Source: Firmicutes bacterium UBA6132 (GTDB lineage: Bacteria > Bacillota_A > Clostridia > Tissierellales > Sedimentibacteraceae). Taken from it: 27,731 bases of DNA. A model generated the notes under the pieces. That model was not told the DNA's origin. It saw only the letters and a list, made by a program, of their open reading frames with translations, and did not search any database. The translations under genes were made by a program, and so were the position numbers. Position 1 is the stretch's first letter, and each line of letters opens with the position of its first letter. This document shows, piece by piece, positions 16,714-24,271 of the stretch. The DNA lies in the NCBI GenBank assembly GCA_002435835.1, contig DIVM01000321.1, forward strand, positions 1 to 27,731, read 5' to 3'.

Positions 16714-18000
16714 TTAATATCCTTTCGCAGCAAGTTTATTATAACCGTTTGCAATAGTTGATGCAATTATAATTTGGATTTCTGCTTCTATGCTTCCATC
16801 CGGTTTTAAGCTTCCTTCATATCCACCAATCATAGTTTCAATGAAATCAAGTGTTCCGATTACTTTTTCCATAGGGGGAAAATTAAGTATAATATTTCCG
16901 TTTCCGCATGATACTAAAGCATCGCCTTCTTCAACAGCATCTGCTAATGATTGAGATTTTCCATCTCTTCCAGGGAACTCATCTGTAATTAAAACTACTT
17001 TTACGCCTCTATTACTTACTTTTTTACAGTTCATCATTAAATCTGTATCTGGGTTTCCATAACCTTCTTCTGTTATAAGAACTCCATCAAGTCCTAAATA
17101 TTCACATAATTTAGAAGTCATATCTGAAGATCTTTCTTTATCAGCAAGAAATACGTTCTCATTTGTAAGAATAACTCCTATAAAGTTTAAATCTTTTCCA
17201 TGTCTTTTATATAAATCTTCTATTACAGGATTATTTAAGTGATGGAAAGTTGTAACTTTATCACAAGGTGCAACGCAGTTTCCACTTACAATTGCTCCAT
17301 CCATTATTTCCGTAGGATACATGAATGTTGGAACCATAACTTTAGCATCAACGCCATAATAAAATGTATCATGAAGTAAACCCTGTGATTGTAGCATATG
17401 AACATATCCTATTTTAGGAAGATCAGGATATTGTTTAACTTGTTCTAAAAGTGGTTTTGTTTCATATACAACTACCTCATCAGGTTCTACATTCCTTCCA
17501 GCTTCGCCTATATACGTAGCAACTTTTAATCCTGCAATTCTTCCAGCAGCTTCATAATCATGTGTTTCAATTCCTTCTACTGGCTCTATTACTACACAAA
17601 CATTATTCGTTTCAGAAAATGGTGTGTATTGTGCTGCAGGGCCAGTCATATCTATAAGTCCTTCTTGAAAACCTACTATTCTACCACATGTAATAACTGT
17701 TGCACCAACTAATGCATGTGTTCTTCCATCACCAACTTCTTTAACTTTGTTTATTGTTCCTGGGAACATTGCACCACTACCTGATACTTTAACTCTTGGC
17801 TCAATAACATCTTTTACTGGTGCTATTCTTACTGATTCACCAGGTCTTGCTAATTCAACTTTCGCTGATACAAACCTTTCATCTTCAAGAACAAGTTTTT
17901 CAATTTCATCCTTGTTAACATAAAGTGTACCATTTACAACTTCAGTTCTTTCACCAAATTGAACGTCTTTAATTTTGATTTTTCCTAATTCTAACCTCAA
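16714..18000 (-). CDS. Pyruvoyl-type subunit of glycine/sarcosine/betaine reductase protein B (GrdE/GrdG/GrdI)
   Basis: A 428-residue proprotein starting at TTG (18000), 7 bases after AAAGGAGG, to give MRLELGKIKIKDVQFGER. With this start the cleavage residue in SGNCVAPCDK is Cys242, the position known for GrdE processing. Autocleavage there makes a C-terminal subunit with an N-terminal pyruvoyl group that forms a Schiff base with the amine substrate. Upstream in-frame starts exist but lack a Shine-Dalgarno and shift the cleavage residue. It lies 14 bases before the grdB-type selenoprotein gene. The direct E-B order without a grdA between, and without thioredoxin genes, resembles grdG-grdF (sarcosine) or grdI-grdH (betaine) units rather than the glycine operon. 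Confidence 0.93.
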   Translation of the reverse strand: MRLELGKIKIKDVQFGERTEVVNGTLYVNKDEIEKLVLEDERFVSAKVELARPGESVRIAPVKDVIEPRVKVSGSGAMFPGTINKVKEVGDGRTHALVGATVITCGRIVGFQEGLIDMTGPAAQYTPFSETNNVCVVIEPVEGIETHDYEAAGRIAGLKVATYIGEAGRNVEPDEVVVYETKPLLEQVKQYPDLPKIGYVHMLQSQGLLHDTFYYGVDAKVMVPTFMYPTEIMDGAIVSGNCVAPCDKVTTFHHLNNPVIEDLYKRHGKDLNFIGVILTNENVFLADKERSSDMTSKLCEYLGLDGVLITEEGYGNPDTDLMMNCKKVSNRGVKVVLITDEFPGRDGKSQSLADAVEEGDALVSCGNGNIILNFPPMEKVIGTLDFIETMIGGYEGSLKPDGSIEAEIQIIIASTIANGYNKLAAKGY

Positions 18001-18051
18001 AATATGTCCTCCTTTATTTTGTGTATATTTGATCCCCATAAGGGTGTTCAA

Positions 18052-18444
18052 CTAAATAATTTTAAACATGGGATTATTAATAACATTTTCTATAAAAGAT
18101 AAATCAACTGTTTTAAAATCATTTAAAATTCTTTCACTCCATTTAGGCGTTGATTTAAACTTTAAAAACTTTTGTGCAGCCTCAATACTGTTTTCTATTA
18201 ATATAACACTTTCATAATCAGTTTTTCCCACAGTGTTTTGTAGTACAATTGATTTGTATGGTGTTTGGTTTGGCTTTAAACTTCCTGCCATGGGGTGAGT
18301 AAGAATTTTATAACCTTGATGAACTTTATCCCTAGTTTTATATAAAACTTCAATATAGTTCTCATTTTCTAAAAACAAAATTTCATATACAACTTTATAT
18401 TTTTCGAAAATTTTAGAGTTATTTGTTATAATAATTTTATCCAT
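18052..18444 (-). CDS. grdX: GrdX family protein
   Basis: A 130-residue cytosolic protein with start at MDKIIITNNSKIFEKY, ATG seven bases after AAAGGAAG; an in-frame ATG eight codons upstream lacks a binding site. The LTHPMAGSLKPNQTPYKSI segment (about residues 50-70) is characteristic of GrdX, the first gene of many glycine-reductase operons. GrdX has no known function. Here it leads the operon under a sigma-54 promoter and precedes the pyruvoyl-type subunit gene by 51 bases. Its presence strengthens the assignment of the downstream genes to the reductase family. Confidence 0.85.
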   Translation of the reverse strand: MDKIIITNNSKIFEKYKVVYEILFLENENYIEVLYKTRDKVHQGYKILTHPMAGSLKPNQTPYKSIVLQNTVGKTDYESVILIENSIEAAQKFLKFKSTPKWSERILNDFKTVDLSFIENVINNPMFKII

Positions 18445-18490
18445 TTGATACTTCCTTTTATATTTCATTTATCATTTCCATACTATATTG

Positions 18491-18510
18491 TTAAGCAATA
18501 AACATACCAA
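18491..18510 (-). promoter_or_regulatory. Sigma-54 (-24/-12) promoter of the grd operon
   Basis: On the minus strand TTGGTATG-N4-TTGCTTAA gives the invariant GG (18508-18507) and GC (18496-18495), with exactly ten bases between and a T-run-like end. The predicted start is near 18483, about 40 bases upstream of the grdX ATG. The divergent gene encodes a sigma-54 activator, which supports the call. Confidence 0.85.
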
Positions 18511-18628
18511 CTTCTATAATTATTATAAAATTTTTTTAACATTAGAATTTCAATATAAAAAAAAGTAATAAATTATAAATAAAACGTTTATCTAAGTTAA
18601 ATACATATACAATATAGAAAAATATTTC
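18511..18628. other. AT-rich divergent control region
   Basis: The spacer between the sigma-54 promoter and the activator's own promoter. Enhancer (UAS) sites for the activator should lie here. A short imperfect palindrome AGAAAAATATTTCT sits near 18616-18629, but no site can be assigned with confidence. Confidence 0.4.
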
Positions 18629-18658
18629 TTGACTACGAAACATTTTTCATAGTATTAT
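18629..18658 (+). promoter_or_regulatory. Activator gene promoter overlapped by a palindrome (putative UAS)
   Basis: TTGACT (18629-18634) and TATTAT (18653-18658) are 18 bases apart and face the activator gene. Between them CTACGAAA (18633-18640) and TTTCATAG (18645-18652) form an inverted repeat with one mismatch and a 4-base centre. It could be the activator's binding site, both enhancing the grd promoter about 140 bases away and limiting its own gene. Confidence 0.6.
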
Positions 18659-18702
18659 ATTGATAAAATATAATTAAATAAAAAACACTAATGGTGGTTA
18701 TA

Positions 18703-20067
18703 ATGGATAATTTAAAAATTTTATTAGCGTGCAAAGATAGAAATCATCTAAAAGTAATAAAAACAGTTCTTTTAACTCTAACTAAAAATATTTCAGTTTG
18801 TGAAAATATTTCTGACTCAGTTGAAGAAATGTCAAATAATAATTATAACTTTTTTATAGCAGAAAATAAATTATTTAACAAAGATTTTACAATAAAGCAT
18901 TTTGTAAATGCATATCAGAATACTGATTTAATAATATTTTCCTCAGAACCATCTTACAGTGAAGGTAGCAAATCCATAAGTAGTGGCGCAAGAGAATACA
19001 TAAACCTAATAAACGAAGTAAATGTGTTACCGTATAAAATTTTGGATATTTATAATGAAAAAAATGAACAAAGTAAATTAAAAGAAAAATTATTAAATAA
19101 TTATCAATTAGAAAGTAATAATGAAGAATATAAAAAAATGCTACATCAATGTGAAAAGGTTGCTAAATCAAAAGCCAATGTTTTATTAATTGGTGAAACA
19201 GGATCGGGAAAAGAAGTAGCAGCAAAATATATACATTTGTGCAGCCCAAGAAGTACAAGCAATTTTATAGCCGTTAACTGTAGCGCTTATACAGAAACTT
19301 TGTTAGAATCAGAATTGTTTGGCCATGAACAAGGTTCTTTTACAGGTGCAATGAAATCTAAGCAAGGTAAATTTGAACTTGCAAACAATGGTTCATTATT
19401 TTTAGATGAAGTTGGAGATATTAATTTAACCACACAAGTTAAACTTTTAAGAGTACTTGAAACAAAAAGAGTTGAAAGGCTTGGTAGCAATAAAGAAAAA
19501 TTAATTGACTATAGGTTAATTTCTGCAACAAATAAAGATTTAACTAAAGAAGTTATCGATAATAATTTTAGGGAAGACTTTTTCTATAGAATTAGTTCAA
19601 TTGTTATTCATATACCACCTCTAAGAAAAAGAAAAGAAGATATAGAGTTATTGGTTAAATATTTCCTACAAATATCACAAGAAGAAAATGATATAATAAT
19701 AAGTTATATAGAACCAGATGTAATGAATTTTCTTTATACATATGATTATCCTGGTAATATAAGAGAGTTAAAAAGCATTATAGATAGAATGGTCGTTCTA
19801 TCAAATGACGGAATTATAACTAAAAACGAATTTCCTGTTTTATTTAACATACATAAAGATTCTAATAACGTTAAAATTAAAGAAGAAAAGAATTTCAATA
19901 AAATTATTCCTTTTAAAGATTATGTAAAAAATTCAGAAGCTGAATATTTACAATGGGTTTTAAATGAAACTAATGGAAATGTAGCTGAAGCTGCAAGGCA
20001 ATTAAATTTAAGCGCAAGACAAATATTTAATAAAATAAATGAATATGATATAAAAAAGAAGTCTTAA
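18703..20067 (+). CDS. Sigma-54-dependent activator (bEBP), regulator of the grd operon
   Basis: A 454-residue enhancer-binding protein with ATG at 18703 after GGTGG; an in-frame ATG four codons upstream overlaps the binding site. Residues 1-115 look like a receiver-type domain, but the phosphoacceptor Asp is not evident (FFIAENKLF at the expected strand end), so it may sense a ligand or act without phosphorylation. The AAA+ domain (about 140-375) has Walker A GETGSGKE (164-171), the sigma-54 contact loop GSFTGA (211-216, Ser for the usual Ala) and Walker B SLFLDEVGDI (231-240). A Fis-type helix-turn-helix closes the protein (NGNVAEAARQLNLSARQIFN). It is divergent from grdX. In clostridia the D-proline reductase operon is similarly driven by the sigma-54 activator PrdR. 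Confidence 0.93.
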   Translation: MDNLKILLACKDRNHLKVIKTVLLTLTKNISVCENISDSVEEMSNNNYNFFIAENKLFNKDFTIKHFVNAYQNTDLIIFSSEPSYSEGSKSISSGAREYINLINEVNVLPYKILDIYNEKNEQSKLKEKLLNNYQLESNNEEYKKMLHQCEKVAKSKANVLLIGETGSGKEVAAKYIHLCSPRSTSNFIAVNCSAYTETLLESELFGHEQGSFTGAMKSKQGKFELANNGSLFLDEVGDINLTTQVKLLRVLETKRVERLGSNKEKLIDYRLISATNKDLTKEVIDNNFREDFFYRISSIVIHIPPLRKRKEDIELLVKYFLQISQEENDIIISYIEPDVMNFLYTYDYPGNIRELKSIIDRMVVLSNDGIITKNEFPVLFNIHKDSNNVKIKEEKNFNKIIPFKDYVKNSEAEYLQWVLNETNGNVAEAARQLNLSARQIFNKINEYDIKKKS

Positions 20068-20085
20068 GTTTTAAGACTTCTTTTT
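20056..20085 (+). terminator. Terminator of the sigma-54 activator gene
   Basis: AAGAAGTCTTAA (20056-20067) pairs perfectly with TTAAGACTTCTT (20071-20082), with a GTT loop and TTT following. It contains the stop codon itself. It also lies at the convergent end of ispG. Confidence 0.9.
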
Positions 20086-20088
20086 ACA

Positions 20089-21150
20089 TTACATTTTTTC
20101 TATTTCACTTAAGAGGATTTCAACTAAATCTTCTTCTTTAACTTTTCTTATTATTTCACCTTTTTTAAATAAAAGTGCTGAACCTAACCCACCGGCTATT
20201 CCTATATCAGCTTGTCTTGCTTCTCCAGGACCATTTACAGCACATCCCATAATAGCAACTGTTAAAGGTTTATTTACATTTTTCAAGGCTTCCTGTATTT
20301 TATTACAAAGTTCTATTAACTGTATTTTTGTTCTACCGCATGTTGGGCATGTTATATAAGTAATTCCAAAATTTCTAAGATTTAAGCTTTTTAAAATTTC
20401 TCTTGCAACTTTAACTTCTTCCCTTGGATCATCAGTTAAAGAAATACGCATAGTATCCCCTATACCGTCAAGTAGCAAACTGCCCACACCTATGGCTGAA
20501 CGAATGCTTCCTTCAAATAGTGTTCCTGCGTGAGTTATACCAACATGCAAAGGATAGTCAACTTTCGTAGCCATTGAACGGTATGCATCAACCGTCATTT
20601 TAACGTCAGTTCCTTTTAAAGAAATAACTATATTGTCATAATCTACATCTTGTAGGATTTTAACATGTTCAAGTGCACTTTCAACCATTCCTTCAGCTGT
20701 TGGTTCTCCATTATATTTTTGTAAAATGTTTTTGTGTATGGAGCCTGCGTTAACACCAATTCTAATAGGAATATTTCTTGGTTTTGCTTCTGCAACTATT
20801 TTTTGAACTCTTTCCATACTTCCAATATTACCGGGATTAATTCTTAATTTATCTATTCCATTTTCTATGGCACTTAAAGCTAATCTATAATCAAAATGTA
20901 TATCTGCTACAATTGGTATATGAATTTGTTTTTTTATTTCACGTATAGCTTGTGCATCTTCCATATCAGCTACAGCAACTCTTATGATTTCACAACCAAC
21001 TTCTTCTAATGATAATATTTGATTTACTGTTGATTTGACATCTTTTGTAAATGTATTTGTCATGGATTGAACAGGAATTATAGCTTTTCCGCCAATTTGT
21101 ACATCCCCTACCATTACTTTTTTACTTTGTCTTCTGATTATCTGATTCAT
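20089..21150 (-). CDS. ispG: 4-hydroxy-3-methylbut-2-enyl diphosphate synthase
   Basis: A 353-residue IspG (GcpE) of the MEP isoprenoid pathway, converting MEcPP to HMBPP. The N-terminal TIM barrel begins RRQSKKVMVGDVQIGG, with SMTNT and VADIHFDYRLA segments. The C-terminal [4Fe-4S] domain shows CPTCGRT (two cysteines) and GCAVNGPGEA (third cysteine). Length is normal for a bacterial enzyme. GGAGG precedes the ATG. It is the last gene of the rpsB-to-ispG block, after rseP and a palindromic repeat. Its presence shows that the organism uses the MEP pathway. Confidence 0.97.
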   Translation of the reverse strand: MNQIIRRQSKKVMVGDVQIGGKAIIPVQSMTNTFTKDVKSTVNQILSLEEVGCEIIRVAVADMEDAQAIREIKKQIHIPIVADIHFDYRLALSAIENGIDKLRINPGNIGSMERVQKIVAEAKPRNIPIRIGVNAGSIHKNILQKYNGEPTAEGMVESALEHVKILQDVDYDNIVISLKGTDVKMTVDAYRSMATKVDYPLHVGITHAGTLFEGSIRSAIGVGSLLLDGIGDTMRISLTDDPREEVKVAREILKSLNLRNFGITYITCPTCGRTKIQLIELCNKIQEALKNVNKPLTVAIMGCAVNGPGEARQADIGIAGGLGSALLFKKGEIIRKVKEEDLVEILLSEIEKM

Positions 21151-21175
21151 TTTTACCTCCGGGTGTTAATTGGTT

Positions 21176-21220
21176 GATTTAGGGACGGACCTTTTGCTGC
21201 AAAAGGTCCGTCCCTAAATC
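21176..21220. repeat. 45-base perfect palindrome (REP-like element)
   Basis: A 22-base arm containing TTTAGGGACGGACC (21176-21197) is repeated exactly inverted at 21199-21220 around a single T. It is much more GC-rich than its surroundings and lacks a T-run, so it is not an ordinary terminator. It sits inside the operon between rseP and ispG. Its character matches dispersed palindromes mobilised by REP-type transposases; copy number elsewhere cannot be seen. Confidence 0.85.
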
Positions 21221-21230
21221 TCTATAATAA

Positions 21231-22475
21231 TTAAAGCCTAAATAATCTTAAAATGTCTTTATATGTTATAAATATCATGAAAGATATCAATAACACAAAA
21301 CCTACGAAATGAACTACGCCTTCCTTTTCAGCTGGTATAGCTTTTCCACGTAACTTTTCCACTAATAAAAACACTAATTTGCTTCCATCTAAAGCTGGTA
21401 TAGGTAAAAGGTTCATAAAACCTAAGTTGATGCTAATAAAAGCAGCTAAGTTTAAAACTGATAATAATCCGTTTTTAGAGGCTTCACCAACCATACTAAT
21501 AACCATTACAGGCCCACCAAGTGTTTCAGAACCAAGACGTCCTGAAATTAATTGTACAATAGTTGTAAACATTAGTTTTATATAATATACAGTTTTATAT
21601 GCTGATGAAGCTAAAGCAGTTATAAATGATTTTTCAACATGTGTGTTGAATCTAACTGATATTTGTTCTACAGGAGTTATGTTTAAATTAATTATTTCAC
21701 CAGCCCTGTCTACAGTTACTTTAACCTCTTTATTATTTTCAACTAAATCAATTTGTTTTATTATTTCATCCCAAGTATTAACTTCTTGATCATTAATTTT
21801 TATAACTTTATCCCCTTCTTTTATACCTGCTTTATATGCAGGTGAAGTCATATCTGAAGGTGATACAGTTGTAGTAGTTTTACCATCCACTATAGTAGAA
21901 GTTATACCTAATAATTTTCTATAATTATTTTCAATTTTATATTGCTTTATTTGTCCGTCTCTTTCTACTTCTGCTGTATAATATGTACTGTCAAGACTTG
22001 ATATTTCGTAATAAACATCTTCCCAAATATATGATTTTTGGCCGTTTATAGAAATTATTTTATCTCCCGATCTCATGCCTGCTTCATATTCATTTGAATT
22101 TTCATCCATTATGTCTATTGTTGTTCCATTAATTCCATATACAAATGCAATTATAATAAAAAGAACTAATGCTAAAACAAAATTCATGAATGCACCTGCG
22201 GCAACTACCACAAATCTTTGCCAAACTGTTTTTGTACTAAAACTGGTTGGTGATTTTACGTCTTCTTCTTCACCTTCCATCCTTACAAATCCGCCAATGG
22301 GTATTGCTCTTAAAGAATATAGAGTTCCTTTTTTTTCTTTTCTAAAAATTAAGGGACCCATACCTATAGCAAATTCTTCTACTTTAATTCCAACACTTCT
22401 TGCAGCTTTAAAGTGACCAAATTCATGCACTAATATAATTACTGAGAAAACAAGTATAGATACTATAATTGTCAA
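21231..22475 (-). CDS. rseP: RIP metalloprotease RseP (site-2 protease) with tandem PDZ domains
   Basis: A 414-residue intramembrane zinc protease. The metal site is HEFGH (His17, Glu18, His21) in the first membrane helix; the second conserved motif is NLLPIPALDG in a C-terminal helix. Two PDZ modules lie between (around YEAGMRSGDKIISING and YKAGIKEGDKVIKIND). It cleaves anti-sigma factors or signal peptides within the membrane after a first cut. The start is TTG, 7 bases after GGAGG. It follows cdsA by only 15 bases, where many bacteria have dxr in between. Firmicute homologues such as RasP usually have one PDZ, so the tandem pair is a small peculiarity. Confidence 0.95.
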   Translation of the reverse strand: MTIIVSILVFSVIILVHEFGHFKAARSVGIKVEEFAIGMGPLIFRKEKKGTLYSLRAIPIGGFVRMEGEEEDVKSPTSFSTKTVWQRFVVVAAGAFMNFVLALVLFIIIAFVYGINGTTIDIMDENSNEYEAGMRSGDKIISINGQKSYIWEDVYYEISSLDSTYYTAEVERDGQIKQYKIENNYRKLLGITSTIVDGKTTTTVSPSDMTSPAYKAGIKEGDKVIKINDQEVNTWDEIIKQIDLVENNKEVKVTVDRAGEIINLNITPVEQISVRFNTHVEKSFITALASSAYKTVYYIKLMFTTIVQLISGRLGSETLGGPVMVISMVGEASKNGLLSVLNLAAFISINLGFMNLLPIPALDGSKLVFLLVEKLRGKAIPAEKEGVVHFVGFVLLISFMIFITYKDILRLFRL

Positions 22476-22490
22476 TGTATGACCTCCAAT

Positions 22491-23258
22491 TTAAATAAAA
22501 TGATTTACAAAATAATAAACAATAGGTGCAACAAACAATAAGCTGTCAAACCTATCAAGCATTCCTCCGTGTCCTGGCAAGAAATTTCCAAAATCTTTAA
22601 TTCCAAATTCTCTTTTTATCTTCGAAGCTGTCAAATCGCCAACCATAGAAAACACTGAAGCATATACACTAAATATTATAATATAAATATATTTATTTAT
22701 GCTTAAATAATTAAAATAAAAAATAGAAATAAGAGTGCATCCAATTATTCCACCAATAGCTCCTTCCACTGTTTTGTTAGGGCTAACTTGAGGATATAAT
22801 TTGTGTTTTCCAAATAATTTTCCAGAAAAATAAGCAAATGTATCCGTACCAAATGCTATTATGTAAACAAGCCATACATATTTTGAGTTATTTAAAAGCA
22901 TCATATGATACATAAAAAACACTACGTATGTACCTATGAAAATTGTCTCTGCCATTTTTTTAACATCAACATCTTTATTAAAAACGAACATAAAGAAATT
23001 AATTGAAACAAATGCAAATAAAATAAATGTAAGCAAATTTAAATCACTTTTAATTTTAACAAAGTAAAGGGCGGCTGCAAAAATATAATTAATTACAGCT
23101 CCAAATTCAAAAGATTTGTTAAAAAATAACTTCGATATTTCATAAATTGCAATACACGTGATTCCAAAATAAATTAAATCATAAAGCATACCACCTAAAT
23201 ATGTAACAGCAAAAATAAATGCTCCGCCTACAACTCCGGTAATAGTTCTTTTTATCAT
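22491..23258 (-). CDS. cdsA: Phosphatidate cytidylyltransferase
   Basis: A 255-residue polytopic membrane enzyme making CDP-diacylglycerol from phosphatidic acid and CTP, the branch point of phospholipid synthesis. It has about eight hydrophobic segments. The signature lies near the C-terminus: SPNKTVEGAIGG, then KREFGIKDFGNFLPGHGG and MLDRFDSL, with the catalytic aspartates of the metal site. AGGAAGG lies 7 bases before the ATG at 23258; a GTG one codon upstream is possible. It is in the usual position after uppS. Confidence 0.95.
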   Translation of the reverse strand: MIKRTITGVVGGAFIFAVTYLGGMLYDLIYFGITCIAIYEISKLFFNKSFEFGAVINYIFAAALYFVKIKSDLNLLTFILFAFVSINFFMFVFNKDVDVKKMAETIFIGTYVVFFMYHMMLLNNSKYVWLVYIIAFGTDTFAYFSGKLFGKHKLYPQVSPNKTVEGAIGGIIGCTLISIFYFNYLSINKYIYIIIFSVYASVFSMVGDLTASKIKREFGIKDFGNFLPGHGGMLDRFDSLLFVAPIVYYFVNHFI

Positions 23259-23284
23259 CACTGCACCTTCCTGAGTACATTTTT

Positions 23285-24010
23285 CTAATTTTTTCCAAAC
23301 CTTCTTTTTCTCTTTTGAAAACTATGTATTGCTTTTAAAAGTTCTTCTTTGTTAAAATCAGGCCACATTACATCTGTAAAATAAAATTCTGAATAAGCAA
23401 GTTGATATAAAAGAAAATTGCTAAGTCTAATTTCACCGCTTGTTCTAATTAAAAGATCTGGGTCTGGAATTTCATATGTATATAAATATTTTTTAAAACT
23501 TTCTTCATTTATTTCATCTATATTAATTTCATTGTTTTCATATTCATTTATTATTTTTTTAACTGCACTAATAATCTCAGTTCTTGAGCCGTAACTAAGC
23601 GCTATGTTTAATATTAATTTATCATTATTTTTAGTTAACTGTAAAGAACGGCTTACTTCAGTTTTAGTTTTTTCAGGTAAGTCTTCTAAGTTACCCATTA
23701 ATGTTATTCTAACATTATTTTCATTTATATAATCAAGTTCAGAATTAATAAAATCTACTAAAAGATTCATTAAATAATCTACTTCATTTTTCTCCCTGCC
23801 CCAATTTTCAGTAGAAAATGCATAAATTGAAACATATTTTACACCAATTTCAACACAATTTTTTACTAAGTCTTTTACTCTTAAAGCACCTTCCCTATGT
23901 CCAAACTTTACAGGAAGCAATCTTTGCTTTGCCCATCTTCTATTTCCATCCATAATTATAGCAATATGACTTGGTATATTGCTCTTTAATACTTTTTCCT
24001 CTAAATTCAT
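23285..24010 (-). CDS. uppS: Isoprenyl (undecaprenyl) diphosphate synthase
   Basis: A 241-residue cis-prenyltransferase that builds the C55 lipid carrier for peptidoglycan. The start chosen is MNLEEKVLKSNIPSH, ATG five bases after AGAGG; an in-frame ATG 15 codons upstream falls within a hairpin. Motifs are MDGNRRWAKQR (active-site Asp and diphosphate-binding loop), YAFSTENWGR, and the C-terminal DLLIRTSGEIRLSNFLLYQLAYSE-type region. It follows a 64-residue ORF and precedes cdsA by 26 bases. Confidence 0.96.
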   Translation of the reverse strand: MNLEEKVLKSNIPSHIAIIMDGNRRWAKQRLLPVKFGHREGALRVKDLVKNCVEIGVKYVSIYAFSTENWGREKNEVDYLMNLLVDFINSELDYINENNVRITLMGNLEDLPEKTKTEVSRSLQLTKNNDKLILNIALSYGSRTEIISAVKKIINEYENNEINIDEINEESFKKYLYTYEIPDPDLLIRTSGEIRLSNFLLYQLAYSEFYFTDVMWPDFNKEELLKAIHSFQKRKRRFGKN

Positions 24011-24034
24011 AATAGCCTCTTTTATATATGCATT

Positions 24035-24064
24035 AACAGGCTTATGATATATCACAAGCCTGTT
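24035..24064 (-). repeat. Hairpin before uppS
   Basis: AACAGGCTT (24035-24043) pairs with AAGCCTGTT (24056-24064), with an inner GATATATC that can extend the stem. No T-run follows on the minus strand. It may be a processing or stability structure between the 64-residue ORF and uppS. Confidence 0.6.
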
Positions 24065-24071
24065 TCACAGA

Positions 24072-24266
24072 CTAATAGTAAGATACAAACAAAGTTATAT
24101 ATAAATCATCATTAAACACTCTAATAACATAAGGGTTAGAAAGTTCATTAAACTTATTATTTGTACCTAATACTTTTATTATTTTTATAATTTTGCTTTT
24201 ATTTTTTTTATTGTCTTCAATTAATTTTAGAGTTTCAATTAAAGGATAACCTATAAAATTATCCAT
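24072..24266 (-). CDS. Small conserved-context hypothetical protein (64 aa)
   Basis: A 64-residue ORF placed between frr and uppS on the same strand, with ATG 5 bases after the frr stop, overlapping an AGAGG, so it is probably translated by coupling. The protein opens MDNFIGYPLIETLKLIED, is Lys/Asn-rich in the middle and ends in a beta-strand pattern (YVIRVFNDDLYITLFVSYY). Small proteins of similar shape, with an amphipathic N-terminus and a final V-R-V...V-A-Y strand, occur at this site in related clostridia from memory. No function is known. Confidence 0.6.
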   Translation of the reverse strand: MDNFIGYPLIETLKLIEDNKKNKSKIIKIIKVLGTNNKFNELSNPYVIRVFNDDLYITLFVSYY

Positions 24267-24271
24267 TGCAA

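Noticed and set aside
18445..18702. Glycine riboswitch or T-box upstream of the grd operon
   Set aside because: No conserved riboswitch core or T-box sequence was found. The sigma-54 element lies only about 40 bases from the first gene.
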